A stretch of 64,000 nt of DNA from NCBI GenBank assembly GCA_036478595.1, contig JAZGEF010000003.1:1-64000 (forward strand), written 5' to 3'. Both the position numbers and the translations under genes were made by a program. The notes beneath the pieces were generated by a model. It was not told where the DNA came from. It searched no databases and saw only the letters and a program-made list of their open reading frames with translations. Below, piece by piece: positions 36,301 through 46,200 of the stretch. Origin of the DNA: Granulosicoccus sp036478595 (GTDB lineage: Bacteria; Pseudomonadota; Gammaproteobacteria; Granulosicoccales; Granulosicoccaceae). Position 1 is the first letter of the stretch; each line of letters starts with the position of its first letter.

Positions 36301-39300
36301 ACCGCCATAAAACGCCCATCATTACTAATGTCGTTTTCTGGCCAGAGCCACGTACCAGCCTTGGCCTGCTCCGCCGTAATAACTGGCGCAAGCTTTTTGG
36401 GATCACCCATAACTGTTTTCGGCTGTTTACTAGCGCTACTGTTTGCGATCTTGACACCTCCGCCTTTATCTGGGGCTTTTTGATCGTCCTCTAGCGTGCC
36501 GTTGTCGTCGTCCAACACTTTCCTACGCACACCTAGCCTACCGTTGGATACATCACCATTGGCAATCGCGCGCTCATCATCATCACCGTTGAACCATTTT
36601 TCATTTGATGTGTCGCTTGAATCACTATCGAGTATCCACGGTGTGACGATGGATTTATTTCTGCGTTTAATTTTTTCGAATATCGCTACGCTATTTTCCA
36701 TGGGGCAATGGGCTGCAAAATCTGCTCGATGAAAATCACCAACAGATAGCTCAACAAATCGACTATCTGGGTCGGCACCGTGACGACTATCCAAGGGCTT
36801 AAGCGTTAAGCCCTCTGGCAGCGTTTCGTTATCAACTTTAATGACGTTGAAGCCTGGGTCTAATCCAAAGAGACTGTACTGTCCGTCCTCATCAGTGATA
36901 ACGTACGTACCATCTTGCATATAAAGACGAACGCCGCCTATTGGCCATTCGCCATTGTTTTGAATATCATCGCAACTGCTATCTACATATATTTTACCGA
37001 ACAGTATCGCCTTATCAGACAATACACCGTGCTGTACGATCTTTACTTTCGCTGTTGATACCGACGACACAACCGTCAAGCCACTCAATGTGGTTGCAGA
37101 TGCGCTAACCGCGTTAAGGCCATTACTTTCCAATGCAGCGGCAGTGGCTAACAAGCGATACTGCAGCAAGCGTGAGCCACCCGCCACCACCGTATCAACC
37201 GTGAAAATCATTCCACGATCATTGCCTTCAACTAGATGAGTACTTTCAGAGAGCTTCACTCTTTCGGGATCATCCAGCTTCTCACCATCTATAAAAGCTG
37301 ATCCCGGCACATATTTAAACCCAAACGGGAGTGCATCAACGATGGTGACGTCGCTGTAATCACCCGCGCTTGAATTTCGTATATCAAGATGATAAGTAAT
37401 TTCTTCGCCAGGCTCTACGCGCTCCTCTAAAGCGGTTTTCTCAACAACTAACAATGCATCGGTTGCAGATGGATCCAGCGGTATATCAAGACGCATTAAA
37501 GGATCTGATTCAGAAACAGTGAAAAACCCGCCACTGCCCGATTCAAATCCGTCTTCGCCATAAGACACATCAGTTACGATATAACTTTGGAATTTATCAG
37601 GTGGCACAACAGACGGGAATAAATACCCTGCTGGTGGCGATACTGTAAAGAAGTAGCGTTGCCCTTGTTTAAGCCGGGGAATGTAAAAAACACCCACGTC
37701 GTTACTGACCATTGTTAACCTGGCGTCAGCCTTGGTGCCTATCAAGCCTGCCCCCGCTTCAACTATGGTCACAGTGACGCCGCCAACACCGGCCAAACTA
37801 CCTGAGTCAAACACCGTACTAATTGGATCAACGCTGGCAAGGTCTGATACGTTCTCATCTGTTATTTGATCTATGTATGCAACTTCTAGCTCATCGCCCA
37901 CATCGGAAAGGATATGACACACGGCGCTCTGCGATGAAAACTCAGGCAAATCGAGCAACAAGGCGATGTTATCGCCTGGGCAAAAACCATTATCGGCAGA
38001 CACATCTGGGCTGGCAATTACTGGCCTGATGCTGCGAAATACTTCTGCACCAGGCACCGTTTCTCTTAACACCAATTGCAAGGTGTCGCCTGTTTTAGCT
38101 GACGAGACTCGAACCACTCCGTACCTTACGCCAAAGTCATCAATCAGAATTTGTTCTGCTGGCACTGTGGCAGCAAGTTCTACATAGACGCCATCAACCG
38201 CTGCGTCGTATCCCACTTCACCTTTGCTCGCATTGTCTAAACTGCTATTTTGTAAGTGATAAAAATTGGCATCGATAAATTGTTCGTCGATATAAAAATC
38301 AGGCGCTTGTTGAGCTTGCTGCAAGGCAAGTGTTGGCTCAACAAAACGAATGACCGGGGAATCAGCCTTCCCCAGTTGTCTGGGAGCGTGACATATAGCA
38401 TCAGATTCAAACTCATTGACTCCGTCTCCATCAATATCAATAGATGCGTTACTGAGTATTTTGTCTTGCTCAGTGATGGCATAAGACAATTCAAAATTTA
38501 GCTGCACCGCTTCATCGATAGTAAATGCGTCTTTGGGCACAACCATGCCGATAGCATCAATTTCGTTCGCTCCATCCCAGCTCTCATATCGCATCCAATC
38601 GGTGTGACCTTTTGGCTTTACAACCGCAATGGCTTGGAAGCCAATGATGCCAATAAATTCATCACGACGTAATTGTGCATCTTCAGGTAGTACGTATTCT
38701 ATTAGAACACCAGAACGATCTAAACCATCTACCGTGATTAGTCTTTCTTCAGGCAAATTTGCGATGTTATTCACGACTTCTAGTTTAAGCTCTATCCGCT
38801 CTCCAATCGCATGCGAATCACCGCACTGCTTAGAACTTACAAGATGTATATTTAAATCAGCATCCGCTCTTATTGTTATGGTATCGACGTTAGTAATCGG
38901 TGGTAGCGCATCGTTTTCACTCGTCGCACTAAGCAGCAATTCGATAATTGCGTTTTCGAACTCACTAGGTGAAACATTACCAGCAACAACAAGGTACTTA
39001 ATTTCATTTGGTTCAAGTGCGAACGCTTCAACGGCAGCTTGTTCATTAGGATCTACTACACCATTTTTGTTTTCATCTATGTATAAAACCAAATTGGCTA
39101 AATCGGAAGCATCATCAACAGAATTCTCAAGCAACACCTGATAACTATCAGGGACATTGCCAGTATTGACTAGTTGATGGGCAAACGACACTGCATCGCC
39201 AGCTTTGGCGTCAATTTCTTGGGAAGAAGAAAGCTCGAAGCTTTGCAGCGCGGTTACGTTAATGCTAGAAGTGTTGGAGAGAATTTCAACTTGGTCACCC

Positions 39301-39431
39301 GAGTTTGCATCGATATAGACAAGCGTAGCCTGGTTGACAATGCTAGTGCCAGCACCCGTCGCGGCGATCGATGCGGGCACGAACCAGCACCACACGCATA
39401 CTAATGCGACTATAAAACGCCAGAATTGCAT
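33393..39431 (-). CDS. Giant DUF11/SdrD-type protein with predicted C-terminal outer-membrane barrel (2012 aa)
   Basis: The largest gene here. A signal peptide (about 1-24) and the shared N-terminal module AGTSIVNQATLVYID come first, then an Ig-like module with a calcium-like loop (DENKNGVVDPNE), a DUF11 domain near 655-790 (GEEITYHLDIRNSSAGDYSD), an SdrD-B-like domain near 810-900 (GGVRLYMQDGTYVITDEDGQYS) and further Ig-like regions to about 1240. From about 1255 to 2012 the chain is barrel-like, with repeated strands (LTLAYDSKRKED, GLRVQHNFSEEAHIGFS, RLGVGYNVVGF). It ends FDEDWFRWLE rather than in the usual terminal Phe. Long proteins of this plan exist in many proteobacteria without assigned function. 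Inferred role: membrane-embedded base for extracellular DUF11 domains. Confidence 0.75.
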   Translation of the reverse strand: MQFWRFIVALVCVWCWFVPASIAATGAGTSIVNQATLVYIDANSGDQVEILSNTSSINVTALQSFELSSSQEIDAKAGDAVSFAHQLVNTGNVPDSYQVLLENSVDDASDLANLVLYIDENKNGVVDPNEQAAVEAFALEPNEIKYLVVAGNVSPSEFENAIIELLLSATSENDALPPITNVDTITIRADADLNIHLVSSKQCGDSHAIGERIELKLEVVNNIANLPEERLITVDGLDRSGVLIEYVLPEDAQLRRDEFIGIIGFQAIAVVKPKGHTDWMRYESWDGANEIDAIGMVVPKDAFTIDEAVQLNFELSYAITEQDKILSNASIDIDGDGVNEFESDAICHAPRQLGKADSPVIRFVEPTLALQQAQQAPDFYIDEQFIDANFYHLQNSSLDNASKGEVGYDAAVDGVYVELAATVPAEQILIDDFGVRYGVVRVSSAKTGDTLQLVLRETVPGAEVFRSIRPVIASPDVSADNGFCPGDNIALLLDLPEFSSQSAVCHILSDVGDELEVAYIDQITDENVSDLASVDPISTVFDSGSLAGVGGVTVTIVEAGAGLIGTKADARLTMVSNDVGVFYIPRLKQGQRYFFTVSPPAGYLFPSVVPPDKFQSYIVTDVSYGEDGFESGSGGFFTVSESDPLMRLDIPLDPSATDALLVVEKTALEERVEPGEEITYHLDIRNSSAGDYSDVTIVDALPFGFKYVPGSAFIDGEKLDDPERVKLSESTHLVEGNDRGMIFTVDTVVAGGSRLLQYRLLATAAALESNGLNAVSASATTLSGLTVVSSVSTAKVKIVQHGVLSDKAILFGKIYVDSSCDDIQNNGEWPIGGVRLYMQDGTYVITDEDGQYSLFGLDPGFNVIKVDNETLPEGLTLKPLDSRHGADPDSRFVELSVGDFHRADFAAHCPMENSVAIFEKIKRRNKSIVTPWILDSDSSDTSNEKWFNGDDDERAIANGDVSNGRLGVRRKVLDDDNGTLEDDQKAPDKGGGVKIANSSASKQPKTVMGDPKKLAPVITAEQAKAGTWLWPENDISNDGRFMAVVRAGLEPQLNVNGVAVAGTQIGERIVNTREAAQIVAWYGVKLSPGVNQLSITGLDSFGNSRVLAEKSVKRPTAGVRMVMRTRDESIAADGGRSQLPIDLLILDGNGYPASGVYFVTVESSRGRFAEEDLQENEPGLQIRIEGGRGKVHLQSTDESGKVFVRAKTGSLSAQLRIVQLAEARPLIGSGLVSIEGSWHKDRFSEETFETAARVALFLKGKIRNQLKLTLAYDSKRKEDNSLLRDVDPSEYYATYGDASVRGYEAQSRSKLYAKIEKDRHSVMWGDYITDNYKDNDDLARVQRTFTGLNAVFDNAKTRVQVFAAEQSTNREFEEIRGNGTAMLYQIANAPVVRNSEIVELIVRDRDNPGAVIETTNLLRYRDYILDDLTGLIRFTDAIPSLDDNLNPVFIRITYETQSANKDYLVAGLRVQHNFSEEAHIGFSLTEDQNPLSGSVLSGIYAAYGINANTEISAAVAHQQHTVTGRQGKAGRVRLEHNWGRSRNMRTAMSWARSTKFFDNPGAGLSADRLEWRIDHRQPVSNTITATAEAVHSESVTEDQSQSHVGMTFERTLRDWTLTLGGKHYRIRERGDSDEFNTMLLGAERRFELGNGKRASIGVDYEWDLQRSNRHRLGLVGRVQVHKSVDVYARFEKERALRSPAISAAGAASTQFTLGVESTVLPNTRMYSEYRMRSNFGAEEFETASGIKGRYELVKGLSISPGVEVIDALDGQQVEDAIALSLGVTDKRNLNRKITAQAEIRETDSNRYYGFRGSMAQRFNVDWTGLVREEFTRQLPVLGEMTSRHRLTLGFARRPKLENKHHQLYLAKWLEDYGPADGADKKRYLLSTHQNLQLKKNVTLSGRFGAKWQRAQFSTGNSHTKFMLADARLTIDLYRRLELDLQAGWLGVGGGGGNRYSLGARLAWLINRNVRLGVGYNVVGFREEDLDENGYNEKGLQLGLQLKFDEDWFRWLE

Positions 39432-39467
39432 AATTGGCTACGCGTAATATAAGGAATGGAGACGACG

Positions 39468-39494
39468 GGTTCCACCGCGGAATGCGGTGGAACC
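39468..39494 (-). promoter_or_regulatory. 11-bp intercistronic hairpin
   Basis: GGTTCCACCGC at 39468-39478 pairs exactly with GCGGTGGAACC at 39484-39494, with the loop GGAAT between. It lies in the 79-base gap between two DUF11-type genes on the minus strand. With no T-run it is more like an RNA-stabilising or processing element than a terminator, and could set unequal amounts of the two proteins. Confidence 0.55.
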
Positions 39495-39510
39495 GTGTCG
39501 CTATTGGGCC

Positions 39511-42500
39511 TTACTGAACTTGAACGGCGAACTGAGCAGTTGCCCTCTGTCCAGCAACAAGGTCCCCGCCTTCGCCGGCTGATGGATCTGCATTCGGCCC
39601 TACATAAAACACGATATTGTTACCAATGATATTACCTGCATCATCTGCAGGACCATCAGTCACTTGTGCCGGAGCACATGCAGCAGCTAGGCAATACTTC
39701 AATGTGCCTGGTAGGTACGCGCTATATGCGGGCACCGAATCAGTTATCGTGACGTTATTGGCTTGCGTGGTGCCTTGATTCTCAGCAATCACTCGCCATA
39801 CCGCACACTGACCGGGCTCAATACCTACCGACTGTACAGACTGAAAAGTAGTAGGAAGCTCAGGAATATCGTCAGCAAAACCATCGCAATCAATATCTAC
39901 AGCAACTGTCTTGGTCAGGCGTACCTGACCATTGATCACTGTAGTTTGATCATTAACTGTTACAGAAGGTGCAGTGGCTAACGTATCAGTATTATTAGCG
40001 GAGATAGTTAGCACGTCAGTTTCACCTGGTGCTGCATTTGCCGGAGCAAATACAGTAGCAGCTAGTGGAACGACCTCACCTGGCTCTAGCGTTAACTCTG
40101 GCACACTGTCATTATCAACATCAGTGACTTCAATGACGATATTAGTGCCATCTGGCTGTTGAACAGTAATAACGCCTGCTACTAGGTTACCTAACACAGT
40201 GTCAGCAATACCATTGCCATCTGTATCGATACTAACCGTACTAGACCAAGCAGCTTGCGAGTTAGTAGCCTCGATTTCAACTACCTCTGTCACGTTACCG
40301 TTATTAGTTAATGTATGACCGTATGCTGCAGTACCGCCTGCCTCAACTTGGTTGCTACCAGGTGTTACCAAAGACAACTGTCGAGTTGAATCAACATCTA
40401 CAGCATCAAGAACGATATCTGTTGCGCCAGTGTTAGGTGAAACAATCTGGAAGTACAACGGATAGTCGCCGTCACCATCGTTATTACCATCAAGGGATGT
40501 AGGAGTACCGTCATTGTTGTTATCGAACAATGCATCTTCTACAGCAAGAGCTGAATCAGATGGGATCGAAACAACAGCAACCATTGGATAGTCCAATAGA
40601 CCCGCTGGCAGAACAGGTGTTGATGTTACTGGAGCACCCGTTGGCGCACCGGCTGCATCAACTTCAAAGAACTCAACCGACCAACCAGCAGGCAAAGCAC
40701 CCAAGGTTGTGCCGTCCCAGCTAGAACCCGTCGTTAACACGTATGAATCAGAACCACCAGACTCATTATCGATAAACAATGGAATATTAACCGTAGTACC
40801 AACAGTACCTGTTACAAACAAGGCAGGAGCAGCGCCGAGTGGATCGTCGTTAGTGCCTAAGGCACCACCTGCAGTATTATGAATATCTGCATCGGCCTCT
40901 ACAATCAAGCCCAAGCTATTCGCAACTGTATCACTTACAGGCGCGGCAGCTGGATCGTTGGCAGAGATTGCAGTAACAGTGGCTTCATACTCTGTGGCAG
41001 GTGCAGGGGCAGCACCCGATGCAGAGGCAGGCAATGTTGCTTTCAAAATAATTGTCTTTGATGCACCACTTGCAATAACGCCACTATCAATACCTGATCC
41101 GTTTGTTTCAGGAAGTTGAACAACGCCCGAATCATCAAAGAAAGTAAATACGGTACCGACAGGGAAATTACCCGGGTTAACTGACAGTTCGAAAATATCG
41201 TCAGCGTTACCGGTGTTAGTGATTACATTGGTAAACAATACAGTACCAGCCGTTGAAATCTGATCAACGAATTGATCATCATTTGCGTTGGCATCATCAT
41301 CACCGCCATCATTTATGCCAGGAGTTGGCCCAGCACCAGCGCCAGTATCACTAATAATGACACCAAAATCAGCCGGAATAATATCCTGACGTAAATTTGA
41401 AGACGATAGCGAATCGGCTGTACCGTCACCATTTGTATCGCCCGCTGCGTGACCAATGTTTTCAATTATGGTCCCACCAGGCAATGTTGCAGCATAGCTA
41501 ACTGTAAACGTAAGCGTTACGCTTGCTTGAGATGGGAGTTCAGCATCAACAGCATAGATACCCGTGATACCCGTATCGATAGTGTCACCGTCGGTATTAA
41601 GATCAATACCTAGCGCAGCTTCTGTAGCAGCATCGCTTGCGTCACCATCAGCGTTAAAGTCAATATCAGTACGTAAGCTAGGATCTGTATTTGTAGCAAT
41701 AGTCAGCGCGACTTCATCAAGCGGCACTGCAGCTGCTGTACCAAGAATATCGCCATTGCTTGCGAGCAAACCAGATACGCCAGCACTGACAAATGTTGTG
41801 TTTTCAGGTAGGCCATCAAAAATTACAACGTCTGTGGCTGATTGATTACCATTGTTCCGAACTGTAATGGTGTAGGCGATAGTACCGTTAACAACATCAT
41901 GCACAGAACTTTTGGTAGTCACCAGCACTGCATCACCAGTAATAGTGATCAATGATTCGTTTGTGCCATCCACACCATCTCGACCACCAGCGTTGGATAG
42001 ATCGATGACGGAACCAGCACCACCCTGCTGCGCGGTGGCAGTTAGAGTAACACCAAGCGTTTGCCCTGCTGTTGCATTTGCAGGTACCTCTACAGCAACG
42101 ACTAGATTAGTCAGGTTATCAACGTTGGCAGGCAAAGTAACGCTACTGATGGCAGGCTCGCCTGCATCGGGCACACCGTTTCCGTTTGCATCTTCGTACA
42201 CAGTAATATTGGCAGAATCAAGATCATCTCCACCAGTTAAAACGATGCCATTGGCAGCAGTTAGATCAAACGTGTCGGTTCCGTTACCAGTGTTTGTTAA
42301 CACGTATGGCAAGTAAACCAATTGACCAGCGGCAGCTGTTGTGTCGTTATCAACACCCAGCGTAGCTGCGTATACTTGAGCAACTGTTACAATCGCTTCG
42401 TTAGATTGTGCAGAGTAGACGTTACCTGCAGCATCTTCGTAAGTGACTGTTGCTAAGTTCTTAATTTGTGTTCCGGCAGCCGTTGCAGCGAGCAGTTGTG

Positions 42501-42582
42501 GGCCATAGCAGATTACTCCGCTAGCCGTTAACGCTAGTGCACACGCCTGAACAAGTTTATTACGGGGATATAACCAGTTCAT
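39511..42582 (-). CDS. Secreted DUF11-like repeat protein (1023 aa)
   Basis: A signal peptide (about 1-33, ending PQLLAATA) is followed by the shared module AGTQIKNLATVTYED, then an Ig-like module with a calcium-like loop (DANGNGVPDAGE). A DUF11 domain follows near 216-270 (TIAYTITVRNNGNQSATD), then several more Ig-like domains with short Asp-rich runs (GNNDGDGDYPL). The C-terminal domain, about 890-1023, starts with DCDGFADD and has NNVTITDSVPAYSAYLPGTL, ending FAVQVQ. This is the same layout as the 874-aa neighbour. AAGGA lies upstream of the ATG at 42582. It has very few Cys and Lys, like many extracellular fibre proteins. Inferred to be a major surface component. Confidence 0.75.
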   Translation of the reverse strand: MNWLYPRNKLVQACALALTASGVICYGPQLLAATAAGTQIKNLATVTYEDAAGNVYSAQSNEAIVTVAQVYAATLGVDNDTTAAAGQLVYLPYVLTNTGNGTDTFDLTAANGIVLTGGDDLDSANITVYEDANGNGVPDAGEPAISSVTLPANVDNLTNLVVAVEVPANATAGQTLGVTLTATAQQGGAGSVIDLSNAGGRDGVDGTNESLITITGDAVLVTTKSSVHDVVNGTIAYTITVRNNGNQSATDVVIFDGLPENTTFVSAGVSGLLASNGDILGTAAAVPLDEVALTIATNTDPSLRTDIDFNADGDASDAATEAALGIDLNTDGDTIDTGITGIYAVDAELPSQASVTLTFTVSYAATLPGGTIIENIGHAAGDTNGDGTADSLSSSNLRQDIIPADFGVIISDTGAGAGPTPGINDGGDDDANANDDQFVDQISTAGTVLFTNVITNTGNADDIFELSVNPGNFPVGTVFTFFDDSGVVQLPETNGSGIDSGVIASGASKTIILKATLPASASGAAPAPATEYEATVTAISANDPAAAPVSDTVANSLGLIVEADADIHNTAGGALGTNDDPLGAAPALFVTGTVGTTVNIPLFIDNESGGSDSYVLTTGSSWDGTTLGALPAGWSVEFFEVDAAGAPTGAPVTSTPVLPAGLLDYPMVAVVSIPSDSALAVEDALFDNNNDGTPTSLDGNNDGDGDYPLYFQIVSPNTGATDIVLDAVDVDSTRQLSLVTPGSNQVEAGGTAAYGHTLTNNGNVTEVVEIEATNSQAAWSSTVSIDTDGNGIADTVLGNLVAGVITVQQPDGTNIVIEVTDVDNDSVPELTLEPGEVVPLAATVFAPANAAPGETDVLTISANNTDTLATAPSVTVNDQTTVINGQVRLTKTVAVDIDCDGFADDIPELPTTFQSVQSVGIEPGQCAVWRVIAENQGTTQANNVTITDSVPAYSAYLPGTLKYCLAAACAPAQVTDGPADDAGNIIGNNIVFYVGPNADPSAGEGGDLVAGQRATAQFAVQVQ

Positions 42583-42633
42583 TTATGTTTCCTTTTTAAA
42601 ATTTTGTATTCGCAATCAAATAACATCGTTGAT

Positions 42634-43122
42634 TTACTTAACCGAGACTCGGTAGGTGAAACGTTGTTTGCCACCTTTAGAAGGCAATGCATCTTTCGCT
42701 AACCAACGAACGTGCGTGTACTGCTCAGCTGGAATAACTACTTCCTTTTGAGTGCCGTCTAATTGGGTTTCAATGCGAATAACTGGCTCAGACTCGAAAG
42801 ACTGACCCCCATCGATGCTTACCTCGAAATTTGCTTGCACGTCAGAGTTGTGCGACTCGCCGATGAAAAGTGTGTTTTCAGGAATCGGATCGACCACTTG
42901 AACGCCACTTACATTGGTTTCACCGTTATTGGTAAATACCAATTCGAACTCCATAACCTGACCAGGCTCAACCTGATCGGTTTTGGTAACGAGCTCTTCA
43001 CCATTCTTATCAACAGTAACCAGATAGGCTTGAATTTCGCCGCTAACGGGCGTAGCCGCGTAGGAAATTCCGGCCAAGAACAGAACAAAAACAAATACAA
43101 CAAGACTTTTAACGTTGGCCAT
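42634..43122 (-). CDS. Small secreted DUF11-like protein
   Basis: A 162-residue protein with a Sec signal peptide (about 1-22, ending GISYAATP) and a single DUF11-like Ig domain: EPGQVMEFELVFTNNGETN then VSGVQVVDPIPENTLFIG. It ends QRFTYRVSVK, the same terminal strand type as the larger neighbours. A very strong ribosome site (GGAGG, six bases upstream) and its own 151-base leader suggest high expression. It is the smallest unit of the fold in the locus and a candidate for a repeating subunit, which is inference. Its stop lies 51 bases before the 1023-aa gene. Confidence 0.78.
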   Translation of the reverse strand: MANVKSLVVFVFVLFLAGISYAATPVSGEIQAYLVTVDKNGEELVTKTDQVEPGQVMEFELVFTNNGETNVSGVQVVDPIPENTLFIGESHNSDVQANFEVSIDGGQSFESEPVIRIETQLDGTQKEVVIPAEQYTHVRWLAKDALPSKGGKQRFTYRVSVK

Positions 43123-43273
43123 GGGGGCCCTCCAATAGAGTTGAACAAGCGAAATGCTTCGAAGGTCAACATTGCAGGGACTAGGCCTTACTGTTATATA
43201 ACAGTGTGTTTTGGAAAGAAATAACAGCTCGGAAGCGACATTTGATCTAGTTTTGCGACCGATGTCACAAAGA

Positions 43274-46200
43274 TTAATCCACCGTTACGCGGTAACTCAC
43301 ATTGCCGCCAGCACCCGCTTTAATGCTGCCCGTAAATACCCACTTCACACCACTGCTGCTCACCGAAGACGTGCATTGCACGCCGCCTACCGCAGGCCCG
43401 CAATCTATCGTTCCGGGTAGTAAATTGGTAAAGGCAGGAGTTTCATCATTGATTTCTAACTGCGTTAGAGGGCCCGTTCCTTGGTTACTGTACGCAATGG
43501 TGTACTCAATCGTATCGCCGGGCGATGCAGCGTTATCGCTCAATGGCGCGCCATTCTGTGTGACATTCAACACGTTTTTTGTCAGAACAAGCCGGCCACT
43601 CGTTGCAGCAGCCACTGTTACAGAATCCGAGTTATCTAAACTAATTGAGACTGAATGGCCTGTATTCGCCTCATCCGAGGCCGTTAACACCGCAATCAAG
43701 CCAAATTGTTGACGCCGACCCGATACAGCGGACGCTGGAATAAAAGCGTCAATAACTAGGCACAACTGTTGACCCTTGCTTACCACCACGTCAGCAGTGA
43801 CAACGGCGTCACCACCGTCAATTTGGCCGTCGCAGTTAGCATCATCATAAAGAGCTGCTGTCCATCCGCTGACATCGCTTAGCGTAAAGTTAACTAGGCC
43901 AGACGTTGAAGCGCTGTAACGATGTGCAAACTTAATCGATGTGCCTGCGTTTGCCGACAACGATTGGCCACTCGTCAGAGTTGGCAAGTTGATCAAACCA
44001 AAATCTAAATCGTTATAGCCAGTGCTCGCTAGCGATTGAATAACAAACTCACCATCATTTAGTAATCCAGACGCGTGGTTGGGTGATTCGCTTATAAACA
44101 CTGAACCTGGTAGTGGAGATACGCTTACCGTTAATTCACTGCCAAGCAATGCGCTAGCAATTTGCATTGCCCAACCACCTGCACCGTCGCTTAGAGCGGT
44201 GCTTAAAACGTTCCCGCTAACATCAGTAACCGTAACTAGTCGATTACTTAAGCCAATTTCTGTTGTTTGCAAAATGCCGTCGTGCGAAGTGATAGAAGAT
44301 GAAGAGCTGTCTATAAAAACAACACCTCCTATTGTGATATCAGTTGAGAGCTGGAAAGGCGTTGGTGTATCCAGGTCAACGCTAATGTCGGTACCGTCGC
44401 CTGACAAATCTGAAATAGTAGTGCCCGCAATATCACGCGCAAGAACATTTGCTTGGTTTAGATATTGTCCATCTGTTGCTAGAACATTTTGCACACTAAC
44501 AAAAATGGTTAATATCAATTCTTCCTGTACTGCCAGTACGCCCGACGCACTAAGTAAATCAGCATTACTCGAACCATCGTAAACAGTGTTTACAACAAAA
44601 CCGCTTGGTGCAGAAACAATTTGCGGCGCTTGCAAGACGCTGTAGTTGCCGACTCCAAACGTAGAATCCAAATTATCCTGAACACTAATATCGTTTAGCA
44701 CGACATCACCGGTATTAACAACGCGCAAGCTAAATTCTACTTCGCTACTGTTTACGGTTGCATTTTTTGCCATACGAATGTCAGGATTAGTCACTGGCGC
44801 AAGCGTACAGAGTTCAAGTTCCCAAGATTGCAACTGACCCCCATCCCGATTGTATCGATCCAAAATCTCCAAGGTCCAAACACCCTGTGCATCCATGCCG
44901 TTATAGGCGGCTAGAGAACCCACCGGTGGATAGACTTTGCCATCCACCGGTGGGCATGGAGGTGTGCCGCTTGCTTGATCATTAAATCCGATTGAAAAAT
45001 CGTTTCTGCCGTTACAAGCTGGCCCATACAGACCCTGCCTTTCACCGTTAAAATCAAGCGTAAAAACCAAATCGTTTATGTAACTGTGTGTACCAATCAC
45101 ATTACGTAAGTTGACATCCGATATCACTGCTGGTTGCGGCACTGTTAACGTTGATCGAGTTATTTGATTGGCATTGGGGCCGATGGGAAGAGTTAATCCT
45201 GTTGCAGCATAAATAGTGCTCGTGCTACCCGCAGGGCACGACCCCACCACCGGCTCTACAATATTCACTGCGTGATCCTCAACTTCACCATCAGGTGCCA
45301 GACCAATAGGCGTGGAAATAGAGGCAACATTGCTTGAAGTACGTATGCGCACCATAGAGGTGCCAGCTTGATTTAGGCCTATGCCGCTCCAAACCAAAGT
45401 CGATGCACTAGAACTACAAGCTAAGGGGTGGTTGGCATTTCGCTCACCAGCGTCGAACACGCCATTAACGTTTGCATCTATCCAGGCAGATACGTACGCA
45501 CCAGCAGAACACTGCACAGACAAAGTGTAATCACTGGCGCCAACATTAATTGATTGAAGTGACGACACAGCGTCCTCATCTAAACTTCCAGTATTGTCGT
45601 CACCGACACCGTTGCTGCCACCTATAGAATTATTTAATGAATAGGGTTCGTTATCCGGTGGAGTCTGGCCAAGATAAAAGGGCGGTGATTGCGTGGCTGG
45701 CATTCGATGATAGGCAGAGCCATAACTATCAGGCGCATCACCAAAATCGAGATTAAAGCCACTGGTGAAATCCCAAATTGCAACACTTGTGGTAAGCAGG
45801 TTTGTTGCGCCAGCTTGCCCGGATACCGGATCGAACGTTCTAATGGAATTATTAATATTGGTGTACAGAGTGCCCGATGGGCTGTTAGACATTTGGCCAC
45901 CAGACCCGGTGGCTAGCAAGGTCCAGTTATTTGCGTTAGGCTCAAACCGCCATCGCCCTGCCGAGGCGCCACTGCCGTTGCCGCTGATGTCTGCGGTGGA
46001 ACCATAGATAACCACCGACCCACCTTCGAACCGAGCTGATACGTCGCCAAAGCCACCGATTTGTACACCGCTACAGTTACAAGCGTTAAGTAGATTAAGG
46101 GCTCTTACTGAAATAACTTGTGTGCCGTTTGCCGACATCTGAATTTCATACAGCTCCTCTATATAGCCCGCCGCCGATTCTGAGCCTACGTAATACCTGC

